A stretch of 43,115 nucleotides of DNA from Scatosoma sp045660265 (lineage in GTDB: Bacteria; Bacillota; Clostridia; Christensenellales; Borkfalkiaceae), in NCBI GenBank assembly GCA_045660265.1, contig JAZRDM010000059.1:1-43115 (forward strand), read 5' to 3'. Shown here one piece after another: positions 32,497 to 41,198 of this stretch. A program made the position numbers and the translations under genes. The notes under the pieces were generated by a model. It was not told the DNA's origin. It made no database searches and worked only from the letters and a program-made list of their open reading frames with translations. The first letter of the stretch is position 1, and each line of letters starts with the position of its first letter.

Positions 32497-33470
32497 AACC
32501 AACCTTCGTGATTTTCCTTATAATTTTTCAAAAGTTCGTCCGCTTCTTTTATAAGCGATTGCATCTCTTCTTCCGAATACACCGTCGCACCTGCCGCGCA
32601 CGCATGCCCGCCGCCGTGATACTTTTCCGCTAACTCGGAAACGGTTACAAAGCGAGAGCGAAGTCTAACGCGTGTACTTCCATCGCCGTTGTCGATAAAC
32701 GCCATCCAAATTAACGAATTTTTAATCGAATCCATATAGGATACGGACGCACTAGCTTCTTCGTTGGAGAGCCCAAACTGCTCTTTCATAGCGGTATCTA
32801 CGTACAGCCACGCCACGCCGTTTGCCGTGATGTTCATCTTTTCATATACGTACGACTCAAACTTAAACGAATCGAAATCCTTCATATATAAATGCGCATA
32901 AATAGTATCCACATCGATTTTTTTATCCAGCATTGCGCCAGCCAAACGCATTGTTTCGCCCGAAACTTCTCTAAAACGGAATCTGCCGGAATCGGTTACC
33001 ATACCCGTGAAAATATACGTTGCGCCTTCGCTGTCCAGCGTTAATTCGTCTTGGAAGGTTACGTAAAAATGCGCAATCATTTCGCAGGTGGAAGAGCGTT
33101 GTTCTTCTACCCATTCCGCCACCCCATACGACTGCACGGGAATATGATGGTCGATTTTTACAAGCTCTTTACACAGCGCAAATTTCTTGTTAGAAATACG
33201 ATCCGTCGTCGCGGTATCCAAGACAATCCCCAAAGCGTCTGCATATTCCTCGTCGGGCAACAGTTCGTCTTCTCCGCCTAAAAAGGCAAGGTATTGCGAA
33301 AAATCAGCGTTTTGTAAATAAATTTTCTTTTCGGGAAAGCTGAGTTGCAACATACGTTGAAAACCCTTGGTCGAGCCTACCGCGTCCCCGTCCGGACGAA
33401 AATGACGGAAAATAAAAATTTTATCGTATTCTTTAATTTTATTTAAAATAGCATTCATATTCTCTTTCAT
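32493..33470 (-). CDS. DHH-family phosphoesterase, NrnA-like (copy 2)
   Basis: NrnA-type enzymes degrade 2-5 nt oligonucleotides and can hydrolyse pAp. The 325 residues carry the DHH motifs in order: RHFRPDGDAVGS (about 22-33), VLDTATTDR, IDHHI, GMVTDSGRFRF, and the DHHA1 end GGGHACAAGA (about 286-295). All expected metal ligands appear present. It starts 9 nt after the stop of its paralogue at 33480-34412 and overlaps surE by 4 nt. Two adjacent non-identical copies suggest divergence in substrate. Confidence 0.93.
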   Translation of the reverse strand: MKENMNAILNKIKEYDKIFIFRHFRPDGDAVGSTKGFQRMLQLSFPEKKIYLQNADFSQYLAFLGGEDELLPDEEYADALGIVLDTATTDRISNKKFALCKELVKIDHHIPVQSYGVAEWVEEQRSSTCEMIAHFYVTFQDELTLDSEGATYIFTGMVTDSGRFRFREVSGETMRLAGAMLDKKIDVDTIYAHLYMKDFDSFKFESYVYEKMNITANGVAWLYVDTAMKEQFGLSNEEASASVSYMDSIKNSLIWMAFIDNGDGSTRVRLRSRFVTVSELAEKYHGGGHACAAGATVYSEEEMQSLIKEADELLKNYKENHEGWL

Positions 33471-33479
33471 AATTTTCTC

Positions 33480-34412
33480 TCACTTATTAAACGCATTTAA
33501 ATCTTCCAAAAGGGCCATAGCTTCCGCTCTATCCTTTACCGAGCAACCGCACGCTTTTGCGTGTCCGCCGCCGCCGTATTTAACGGCAACGGGCTGTACT
33601 GTGTGTTTATTCGAGCGGATTTCCACAAGGACTTTATCTTCCGTTTCGGTGAAGTTTACCCAAATATCCACTCCGCGAATATCACCCATCGTATTCACCA
33701 TACCGCGTGAAATGGTAAACGTATCCGCTTCGTAAGAGGCAAGCTCTTCCTTCGTCGTATAAATATACGCCACTCGATAATCGGTAAATTTGATTTTTAA
33801 CACAAACTGCGCACGCAATTTCACGTATTTATATTCGTCTGCATACAATTGCGCATAAATTTCACCCGTATCAAACGGCTGTTCCATAAGCTTAGAAGCC
33901 AAACGGAAGGTTTGCGAAGTTGTCGAATCGTAACGGAACCGTCCCGAATCGGTTACCATGCCCGTAAACAGTGCTTTTGCCGATGCGGGCGAGAAAACCC
34001 ACCCTGCTTCTATACCTAATTGCGTAATTTCCCCGCAACAGCTTTCAAAAGAGGTATCTACAACTTCCAAATCCGTAAACGTTTCTTGGTAAATATGATG
34101 GTCGATACGCGCCGTTTTCTCTGCTGTTTTATATCTATCATCCGATACAAGCGCGCTAGCACCGCAGTCAAGCACAATGGCAAACGCCCCCTCGTAAACG
34201 CTGTCCGCAATTTCGTCCATTTGCGATCCTTCCATAAACGAATACCGCTTCGCGCCGTCCCCCACGACATACACTTTTTTTTCAGGAAAATTATCTTGAA
34301 TTAAATTTTTTAAACCGATTTGACAACCCAACGCGTCGCCGTCAGGACTGGAATGACGGTGAATGATAATCGTTTGATAGTCTTTAATCGCCTGTATAAT
34401 TTGCTCGAACAC
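33480..34412 (-). CDS. DHH-family phosphoesterase, NrnA-like (copy 1)
   Basis: This is the 310-residue paralogue of the next gene, with the same layout: RHSSPDGDALGC (about 19-30), VLDCGAS, RIDHHIYQ, GMVTDSGRFRYDSTTSQTFR and the end GGGGHAKACGC. In the second motif VLDCGAS stands where the other copy has VLDTATTDR. The start is a GTG (34410-34412) with AAGGAG 8 nt upstream; no better start exists. It lies 18 nt after the nucleotidase gene. Predicted role: cytoplasmic degradation of nano-RNA/DNA or pAp. Confidence 0.93.
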   Translation of the reverse strand: MFEQIIQAIKDYQTIIIHRHSSPDGDALGCQIGLKNLIQDNFPEKKVYVVGDGAKRYSFMEGSQMDEIADSVYEGAFAIVLDCGASALVSDDRYKTAEKTARIDHHIYQETFTDLEVVDTSFESCCGEITQLGIEAGWVFSPASAKALFTGMVTDSGRFRYDSTTSQTFRLASKLMEQPFDTGEIYAQLYADEYKYVKLRAQFVLKIKFTDYRVAYIYTTKEELASYEADTFTISRGMVNTMGDIRGVDIWVNFTETEDKVLVEIRSNKHTVQPVAVKYGGGGHAKACGCSVKDRAEAMALLEDLNAFNK

Positions 34413-34430
34413 GTATTTTCTCCTTTATTT

Positions 34431-37400
34431 TTAACTATTCACTTTTTGAATAAACACAGATTGATAAAGTTCTAATTTATCTTCACCGGTATTATTGTTT
34501 ACGTAACGCATAACCGGTGCGTATATGATAATGGTATCTCCCTTCTTCGGTTTATCCCCGTCAAACGTAGAATAACCATATCGGTTTCCGTTTTTATCAT
34601 TGATTCCATAAACCCACAACTCGTTTCCGTTTTCGTCCACGATTGTGCAATTACCGTAAGTCGAGTTCGGTGTATCTTTTATCGTACCTTTTACGTAATA
34701 ATATTCCGTCGTCATTTCCCCAGCGCTAAGCGTACTGCCTATACGCAAAATTTCAGAAATAGCAGTCAAATACAATCCGTCCACGTTATTATCGTTATCT
34801 GCGTTATTATCGTTATCCGAGTTATCGCCGCCCGAGTTTTCACCGCCCGTATTGCCGCTTCCACCGCTCGTCGTAAATCCGCCCGCCTCGATATAATCGG
34901 CAAGCAAATCTCTTGCGTATATCGTTTCGGAATATCTAGCAATTTCCGTAGCGCCATTATACGAGTATTGCGAACTATACGTATCCAAAACAATATAGTA
35001 CGTTCTCGAAGAAATAATATTATTTTTTACGCTTTCGCCGTATGCGCCATATGCAATATGATAATTCGAGTTCGTCGTTTCAAAGAACTGCGAGAGCAAT
35101 TTTGAACCTGAAATCGAACAAAGTACAATTTGATTATCAAACGGCAAGATATTATACACGTCCCCGTAAATAACGTTACCTGCCTGCAAATCGTAAGGAG
35201 AACGCGTCTTTAAATAACCGCCGCCAAGCACAATATCATACTTATTTCCCCACGTTTCCAAACCTATTTGATAATACAGCTCGGCAACGGTATCGCAAAT
35301 TACGGTGCTGCTTCTATACTCGTCGTTTTGTCCAAGTTGTTTTCGCGCAAGGGTAATTTGCGCGCTGTATTTTTGCGTCAATTCATCTACGATAGGATGG
35401 TCTTCTAAATTTTGATAAACGGATACGGCAACCGTCTTCGCTTGTTGCGTACGCGCTTCGTTTCTGGCAAAATTCAATTCTATCTTTGCGCTAGTAATCC
35501 CTTTATTATCGCCGCCGCCTTGCAAATGCCATACGCCGTAGTTGTCTTGATAGGTATATTTTTGATGAGAATGCCCTTCAAATACAATATCTACGTAGCC
35601 GTTAGAAAGCGTTTGGTCGTAATTGCTACGATCGTCATGCCACGAATAAATAATACAATCCGCACCAGCCTCTCTCAATACTTGCGATTCCGCTTTAACA
35701 AGCGCCGTTAATTCCGAACCTGTTTTAAAGTAAACGTTCGTCACCTTATCCGACGAAATAGAGCTGTAACAATCCCCCATTGCGCCGATAATACCGATTT
35801 TAACGCCGTTGATTTCTACCATCACAGACGGCTGACAATATTGTACGCGTTGGTTGGTTTGTCTATCAAACACGTTGATAGCAAGGAAAGGGAATTCCGC
35901 AATATTTGCGTTTTGAATAATATATTCTTCTCCCCAATCGTATTCGTGGTTGCCAAGCGTCATGGAAACACATCCCATAGCGTTCATCCAATCGGTAACC
36001 AAATTACCATATGTCAAATTAGATTCCGCCATCCCTTGCCACATATCCCCAGATGACAGGAATATGGTATATTCGTTTGTGTTTTTTGCATTGTTTAAAT
36101 AGGTAGACAGCTCGTCTACACCCTCTTGCGAATCGTTATCCAACACCTTACCGTGCAAATCGTTAATAGCAAAAATATCCAACGTGATAATTACGCTTTG
36201 CTCGCAAGTATCGCACACGCCGTCGTCATTGCTATCTACACAATCTTGCTTACTGTGTTGAAGATTGTCGTTGCCATTGTCGCCAGTGTTGTTATCACCA
36301 GTGTTATCGTCGCCAGTGTTATCATCACCAGTGTTATCGTCGCTTGTGCTATCGTTGCCATTGTCGCCAGTGTTGTTATCACCAGTGTTATCGTCGCCTG
36401 TGCTATCGTCGCCTGTGCTATCGTCGCCTGTGCTATCGTTGCCAGTGCTATCGTCGCCAGTGTTATCGTCGCCAGTGTTATCATCACCCGTGTTATCGTC
36501 GCCAGTGTTGTTATCACCAGTGTTATCGTCGCCTGTGTTATCACCGATGTTGTCATCACCCGTGTTGTTATCGCCAGTGTTATCACCGGTGCTGTCATTA
36601 TCCGTAGTATCGTCCTTGTCCGTAGGATCGAAATCGTCCTCTTCCGTTTCCGTAAATCCGCCCGCTTCAATATAGTCAGCAAGCAAATCCCGCGCGTACG
36701 TCGTTTCGTCGTATCTTGCAATTTCCGTAGCTCCGTTATACGAATACAACGAGCTATACGTATCAATTACGATATAATACGTTTTTGACGAATCAATATT
36801 CTCTTTTACTTCTGCCCCGTATTCGCCATACGCGATAAAGTAATTAGAGTTGGTCGTTTCAAAAAACTGCGAGCGTAATTTTGCCCCAGAAATTTTACAC
36901 AAAACTATCGGATTATTAAAGGGGAAAATATTATATAAATCGCTATACGTTACCGTCCCTGCATATATCTCATACGGATAACGCGCGCTTAAATATCCCC
37001 CGCCGAGCACGATATCATACTCATCACCCCACGTTTCTACGCCTAATTGATAGTACAGCTCGGCAACCTTTCGGCGAAGATCCCAGCTACTACGAAAAGT
37101 ATCGTTTCCGCCAAGTTCCTTTCTCGCAAGGGAAATTTCCGCACTGTATTTTTCCGTCAATTCATTTACGACGGGGTGGTCATCTAAATTTTTATAGGTT
37201 GACGTTGAAATGGTATTTGCTTGACCTGTTATTGATTCATTCCTAGCAAAATTAACCATCACTTTTGCACGGGTGATCCCATCATTATCGCCACCGCCTT
37301 GCAAATGCCATACGCCATAGCTATCTTTATAGGTATATTTTTGATGAGAATGCCCTTCAAATACAACGTCTACGTATCCGTTGGAGAGCGACTCGTCATA

Positions 37401-38174
37401 AGCATAATTATCGCTATCTTTCCCATCATGCCACGAATAAATAATACAATCCGCGCCTTGTTTTTTTAATGCTGTAGCTTCCGCTTTTACAAGCGCCGTC
37501 AACTGCGAACCCGTTTTAAAATAAACGTTTTGTACTTTATCCGAGGAAATGGAGCTATAACAATCCCCCATTGCGCCGATAATACCGATTTTAACCCCGT
37601 TAATTTCTACCATCACGGACGGCTGACAATATTCTACGCGCTTGTTCGTTTGTCTGTCAAAGACGTTGATTGCAAGGAAAGGGAAATTCGCTATTTCCTC
37701 ATTTTGAATGATATACTCTTCGCCCCAATCGTATTCATGGTTACCAAGCGTCATAGACGCAAATTCCATTTCGTTCATCCAATCGGTAACCAACTTACCA
37801 TACGTTAACCCAGCTTCCGCCGTACCTTGCCACATATCCCCAGACGAAAGAACAACTGTATATTCATTTTGTTCTCTTGCTTGCGATAAATAGGTGGAGA
37901 GCTCGTCTACGCCTTCTTGCGAATCGTTGTCAAGAATTTTGCCGTGTAAATCGTTGACGGCATAAATATCCAACGTAATTAACACGCTTTTGTTGCAATC
38001 GTCGCAAACCCCGTTATTATCAGTGTCTATACAATCTTGGTTTCCAATAGCTGAATCCGAGCTCGTTTCCCCGCCGTTCGAGGTACCGGAATTTGAGTTT
38101 TCCATTCCTGTTCCCATGCAACCGCCAAGCAAAAATAACGACGCTAAAATAGAAATCCACCATTTCTTTTTCAT
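34431..38174 (-). CDS. Surface lipoprotein with two 5'-nucleotidase units and an OB fold
   Basis: The signal peptide has lipobox LLGGC (Cys19). Each half starts with a calcium-loop-like DxDxNGVCDxC motif (about 50-60, and again near 655) followed by a UshA-type metallophosphoesterase. Motifs in the first half are NDLHGK (74-79), SGDMWQG, LGNHEYDWG (143-151) and EGHSHQKY (273-280). All recur in the second half. Each has the nucleotidase C-terminal substrate domain (PFNN/PFDN, then SGAKL or SGSKL). The halves are joined by a TGDDN repeat linker, about 515-645. The last ~110 residues form an OB-like domain (YYYVKGTIKD, KKGDTIIIYAPV). At 1247 residues it is about twice the normal length through duplication. 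Predicted role: removal of phosphate from extracellular nucleotides. Confidence 0.93.
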   Translation of the reverse strand: MKKKWWISILASLFLLGGCMGTGMENSNSGTSNGGETSSDSAIGNQDCIDTDNNGVCDDCNKSVLITLDIYAVNDLHGKILDNDSQEGVDELSTYLSQAREQNEYTVVLSSGDMWQGTAEAGLTYGKLVTDWMNEMEFASMTLGNHEYDWGEEYIIQNEEIANFPFLAINVFDRQTNKRVEYCQPSVMVEINGVKIGIIGAMGDCYSSISSDKVQNVYFKTGSQLTALVKAEATALKKQGADCIIYSWHDGKDSDNYAYDESLSNGYVDVVFEGHSHQKYTYKDSYGVWHLQGGGDNDGITRAKVMVNFARNESITGQANTISTSTYKNLDDHPVVNELTEKYSAEISLARKELGGNDTFRSSWDLRRKVAELYYQLGVETWGDEYDIVLGGGYLSARYPYEIYAGTVTYSDLYNIFPFNNPIVLCKISGAKLRSQFFETTNSNYFIAYGEYGAEVKENIDSSKTYYIVIDTYSSLYSYNGATEIARYDETTYARDLLADYIEAGGFTETEEDDFDPTDKDDTTDNDSTGDNTGDNNTGDDNIGDNTGDDNTGDNNTGDDNTGDDNTGDDNTGDDSTGNDSTGDDSTGDDSTGDDNTGDNNTGDNGNDSTSDDNTGDDNTGDDNTGDNNTGDNGNDNLQHSKQDCVDSNDDGVCDTCEQSVIITLDIFAINDLHGKVLDNDSQEGVDELSTYLNNAKNTNEYTIFLSSGDMWQGMAESNLTYGNLVTDWMNAMGCVSMTLGNHEYDWGEEYIIQNANIAEFPFLAINVFDRQTNQRVQYCQPSVMVEINGVKIGIIGAMGDCYSSISSDKVTNVYFKTGSELTALVKAESQVLREAGADCIIYSWHDDRSNYDQTLSNGYVDIVFEGHSHQKYTYQDNYGVWHLQGGGDNKGITSAKIELNFARNEARTQQAKTVAVSVYQNLEDHPIVDELTQKYSAQITLARKQLGQNDEYRSSTVICDTVAELYYQIGLETWGNKYDIVLGGGYLKTRSPYDLQAGNVIYGDVYNILPFDNQIVLCSISGSKLLSQFFETTNSNYHIAYGAYGESVKNNIISSRTYYIVLDTYSSQYSYNGATEIARYSETIYARDLLADYIEAGGFTTSGGSGNTGGENSGGDNSDNDNNADNDNNVDGLYLTAISEILRIGSTLSAGEMTTEYYYVKGTIKDTPNSTYGNCTIVDENGNELWVYGINDKNGNRYGYSTFDGDKPKKGDTIIIYAPVMRYVNNNTGEDKLELYQSVFIQKVNS
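36270..36600 (-). repeat. 15-bp tandem repeat encoding (TGDDN)n linker
   Basis: About twenty 15-bp units of the type ACTGGCGACGATAAC on the coding strand encode Thr-Gly-Asp-Asp/Asn-Asn/Ser. The unit is a whole number of codons, so copy-number change keeps the frame. It separates the two nucleotidase halves as a flexible acidic spacer. Confidence 0.92.
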
Positions 38175-38256
38175 AGCATTTTTCTCCTTTGTATTTTAAA
38201 AACGCAAACAGCCCTTTATTTTGGGCGCAATCACCTATTTTATCTATTCTCTTATA

Positions 38257-38285
38257 AGTATAACACATTCTTTTGATATTTTCAA
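38257..38285 (-). promoter_or_regulatory. Promoter of the nucleotidase-DHH-DHH-surE operon
   Basis: On the minus strand TTGAAA (38280-38285) and TATACT (38257-38262) have a 17-bp spacer, about 80 bp before the nucleotidase start, which itself has AAAGGAG upstream. Confidence 0.82.
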
Positions 38286-38297
38286 GTATTTTGCGTA

Positions 38298-38334
38298 AAA
38301 AGAAACCCCCGCTTGTTTTCACAAACAAGCGGGG
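38298..38334 (-). terminator. Terminator of the SDR gene
   Basis: On the minus strand CCCCGCTTGTTT and AAACAAGCGGGG form a 12-bp stem with a 4-nt loop, then GTTTCTTTTT. It lies directly after the SDR stop codon. Confidence 0.92.
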
Positions 38335-38339
38335 TGTTT

Positions 38340-39155
38340 TTAATTTTCCTCTTTAAATACGTTGCTAAAAACCTTAGATTTCGATTTTTTCATAATCCCC
38401 GCAATCATAGACAACGCTTTCACCGGAGCAATTTTTGCCATAATATTCATACACTTTGCATCCCAACCAACCACACTGCGTTTTTTCTTTTTAACAATGA
38501 GCGTCGCTATCTTATTCGCCATTTTTTCCGCAGGCATTGCCACTTTATCCAACGCGCTGTTTTTGGTGTTTTCGTCGTTTCTAAACAACTCGGTTGCCGT
38601 GGTCCCAGGATATACAATACCAACGTATCGTCCCGTTTCTTCCATTTGCAACACTTCCGTATATCCTTGCATAGCTTTTTTGCTTGCCGAATATGCCGCC
38701 GTTCCCACTACCGAGCAAAGCGCCGACGAAGAGCATACGTTAACCGCACCCATATTCTTAAATAAAGGCAAAAAGGCGTCGCAGGCATATACCGCAGAAA
38801 AATAATTCACTTGCATTACTCGCTCTATGACGTCCGCGCCTATCTCCGTCGTCCTTGCAAACGTGGGAAACGTCCCCGCGTTATTGATAAGTAAATAAGG
38901 CTCTTTTCCGTCCCGTTTCAACGCGTCCGCCAAAGCAATCCAATTTTCTTTTATGGATACGTCAAACAGACGATAAGAAAATTTCCCGCTAAGTTCTCCC
39001 AGCTCTTCTTTTAACGAGAGCATTTTTTCTTCGCTTCTGCCAATGCCGATTACGTTTGCGCCATACTTGGTAATAAAAATTTTACAAAGCTCTCGTCCGA
39101 TACCGCCTGATGCTCCCGACAAAACAATCAGCTGATCTTGTAATGGATTTTTCAT
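38340..39155 (-). CDS. Short-chain dehydrogenase/reductase
   Basis: The 271-residue Rossmann-fold oxidoreductase has the cofactor motif LSGASGGIGRE (about 12-22), the NNAG motif and the catalytic Ser...YSASK (Tyr-x-x-x-Lys). The C-terminal part is longer and basic (SMIAGIMKKSKSK), as in SDRs of the acyl-reductase/DltE-like type. The substrate is unknown. It sits alone between the V-ATPase genes and the nucleotidase operon. AAGGAG precedes the ATG. No link with its neighbours is evident. Confidence 0.88.
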   Translation of the reverse strand: MKNPLQDQLIVLSGASGGIGRELCKIFITKYGANVIGIGRSEEKMLSLKEELGELSGKFSYRLFDVSIKENWIALADALKRDGKEPYLLINNAGTFPTFARTTEIGADVIERVMQVNYFSAVYACDAFLPLFKNMGAVNVCSSSALCSVVGTAAYSASKKAMQGYTEVLQMEETGRYVGIVYPGTTATELFRNDENTKNSALDKVAMPAEKMANKIATLIVKKKKRSVVGWDAKCMNIMAKIAPVKALSMIAGIMKKSKSKVFSNVFKEEN

Positions 39156-39176
39156 ACATTCTCCTTTATGCAGAAA

Positions 39177-39195
39177 GGGCGGATACCTTCCGCCC
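39177..39195 (-). terminator. Hairpin after the V/A-ATPase operon
   Basis: On the minus strand GGGCGGA and TCCGCCC pair around AGGTA, followed by only TTTCTG. This is a strong stem with a poor T run, so it may be a weak terminator that allows some read-through into the SDR gene. Confidence 0.5.
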
Positions 39196-39202
39196 CTTGC
39201 GT

Positions 39203-39823
39203 TTAAGACTTACTTTTTACTTTCATCAAACGAACCACCGCCGCGCGCTCGTTTTCATCCAGCTTATCCTTGATATATTTGATGGTTTCTTCCAGTTGCG
39301 GAATCATAACGTATTCTAAAGCGTTTACTCTTCGCTTATTACGCTCTATTTCATCTGCAAGCATACGCACCGCCTTTTCCGTTTGCGCCAGCTCTACCAT
39401 CTTTGGCAATAATTCTGCCGCACGCTCTACAGAGTAATCGGCTTCGCCCGTAATTTCTGAATAGGCATACGGCAATCCGTCCCCTTTGCGCTCGTTATTC
39501 ATACGCACTTTAGGCACGTCCACACCCATAATACTCTCCACGGTGCATTCCGCGCGCACAGCTACTGCCGGCATAGCAAACGCCGTTTCCGCCGTATACG
39601 CGGGCGTTATCGAACGCGCAATTGCAAACTGCTTAAGCACGAGAGCCAACTCACTTTCCACTTCTTCACGCAAGAGCTTCGCTTGCTTGATGATGATAGA
39701 AAATTGCCGAATCATCTCATCCGATTTATCTTTTAACAGTTTGTGTCCGCGCACCGCCGTCGAAAGCCGACTTTTGAGTTTTTTCAACTCCATACGGGTG
39801 GGGTTTACGTTAAGCCTTGCCAT
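39203..39823 (-). CDS. atpD: V/A-type ATPase subunit D
   Basis: Subunit D is the central shaft of the V/A-ATPase that couples the catalytic head to the membrane rotor. The 206 residues begin with the family signature NPTRMELKKLKSRLSTAVRG (7-26). Long helices follow at both ends, including KRRVNALEYVMIPQLEETIK (about 163-182), which form the coiled coil. It overlaps the end of subunit B by 14 nt. Confidence 0.95.
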   Translation of the reverse strand: MARLNVNPTRMELKKLKSRLSTAVRGHKLLKDKSDEMIRQFSIIIKQAKLLREEVESELALVLKQFAIARSITPAYTAETAFAMPAVAVRAECTVESIMGVDVPKVRMNNERKGDGLPYAYSEITGEADYSVERAAELLPKMVELAQTEKAVRMLADEIERNKRRVNALEYVMIPQLEETIKYIKDKLDENERAAVVRLMKVKSKS

Positions 39824-41198
39824 TTTCTTCTCCGTCTAAATATTTTTCAATATACGCCGTACGAATACGCTTCAACTCACTCTTGGGTAAAATTTTTAAA
39901 AGTTTCCAACCCAAAGCAAGCGTTTCCTCAATCGTTCTATCTGTTTCAAAGCCTTGGTTGACGTATTCTTTTTCAAACGCTTCCGCAAATTTTGCATACA
40001 GTTTATCCGTATCCGAAAGAGCCGCTTCACCCAAGATTGCGGAAAGCTCTTTACTTTCCTTACCGCGCGCATACGCCGCAAACAGCTGGTTCATTGTATC
40101 CGCGTGGTCCTCTCTCGTCTTCTCTTTGCCAATCCCTTTATCCTTCAAACGAGACAAGGAAGGCAAAACGTCCACAGGGGGCGTGATACCCTTTTTATAC
40201 AAATCACGCGACAAAATAATTTGTCCTTCCGTAATGTACCCCGTAAGGTCGGGAATAGGATGCGTCTTATCATCTTCAGGCATGGTCAAGATAGGAATTT
40301 GCGTAATAGATCCCTCTTTTCCTCTAATACGGCCTGCTCTTTCATACAAGCTTGCAAGGTCAGTATACAAATAACCAGGATAGCCACGGCGCCCAGGTAC
40401 TTCTCTACGCGCTGCCGATACTTCACGAAGAGCTTCTGCATAGTTGGTAATGTCCGTCATGATAACAAGCACGTGCATTCCCTTTTCAAACGCTAAATAT
40501 TCCGCGCACGTAAGCGCCATACGCGGCGTTGCGATACGCTCTACCGCGGGGTCGTTTGCAAGGTTTGTAAAGAGTACGGTACGTTCGATTGCGCCCGTAC
40601 GTTTAAAGTCATCTACGAAATACTGCGCTTCTTCAAATGTAATCCCAATTGCCGCAAATACAACGGCGAATTTACAATCCCCGCTGCGTACCTTTGCCTG
40701 ACGTGCAATTTGCGCTGCAAGCTCGGCATGCGGCAAACCGCTCATGGAGAATACGGGTAATTTTTGTCCGCGCACCAAGGTATTCAACCCGTCGATTGCG
40801 GAAATACCCGTTTGAATAAACTCGTTTGGATAATCTCGCGCGGCAGGATTTAACGGCTCGCCGTTGATATCCAATTTCTTTTCAGGGATAATAGGATCAC
40901 CGTTATCGCGGGGATTTCCCATACCGTCAAATACTCGCCCAAGCATATCCTCGGATACGGCAAGCTCTTGGCTATGCCCTAAAAAACGCGCCTTTGCGTT
41001 TGCAATTTGCAACCCTTGCGAATTTTCAAACAATTGCACCACTGCTTTATCGCGGTTAATTTCCAACACTTTCCCTTGGCGAATTTCTCCGTTAGAGTTT
41101 ACGATATCTACAAGCTCGTTATACTTAACGCCTTCTACGCCTTCTACAAGCATTAAGGGGCCTACGACTTCTTTGATGGTTTTATATTCTTTAAACAT
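39810..41198 (-). CDS. atpB: V/A-type ATPase subunit B
   Basis: This is the non-catalytic nucleotide-site subunit of the head. The 462 residues include an N-terminal beta-barrel (YKTIKEVVGPLMLVEGVEGV), GISAIDGLNTLVRGQKLPVF, and the ALREVSAARREVPGRRGYPG segment followed by LASLYERAGR. A true Walker A is absent, as expected. The start overlaps subunit A's stop by 8 nt and the end overlaps subunit D by 14 nt, so A-B-D are translated as a coupled set. Confidence 0.97.
   Translation of the reverse strand: MFKEYKTIKEVVGPLMLVEGVEGVKYNELVDIVNSNGEIRQGKVLEINRDKAVVQLFENSQGLQIANAKARFLGHSQELAVSEDMLGRVFDGMGNPRDNGDPIIPEKKLDINGEPLNPAARDYPNEFIQTGISAIDGLNTLVRGQKLPVFSMSGLPHAELAAQIARQAKVRSGDCKFAVVFAAIGITFEEAQYFVDDFKRTGAIERTVLFTNLANDPAVERIATPRMALTCAEYLAFEKGMHVLVIMTDITNYAEALREVSAARREVPGRRGYPGYLYTDLASLYERAGRIRGKEGSITQIPILTMPEDDKTHPIPDLTGYITEGQIILSRDLYKKGITPPVDVLPSLSRLKDKGIGKEKTREDHADTMNQLFAAYARGKESKELSAILGEAALSDTDKLYAKFAEAFEKEYVNQGFETDRTIEETLALGWKLLKILPKSELKRIRTAYIEKYLDGEENGKA

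Noticed and set aside
36270..36600. Regular short repeats considered as a CRISPR array
   Set aside because: Units are contiguous 15-mers in frame with a gene; there are no spacers and no cas genes.
36126..36788. Long plus-strand ORFs with Val/Ile/Ser-rich repeats
   Set aside because: They are mirror readings of the TGDDN linker repeat in the nucleotidase gene.
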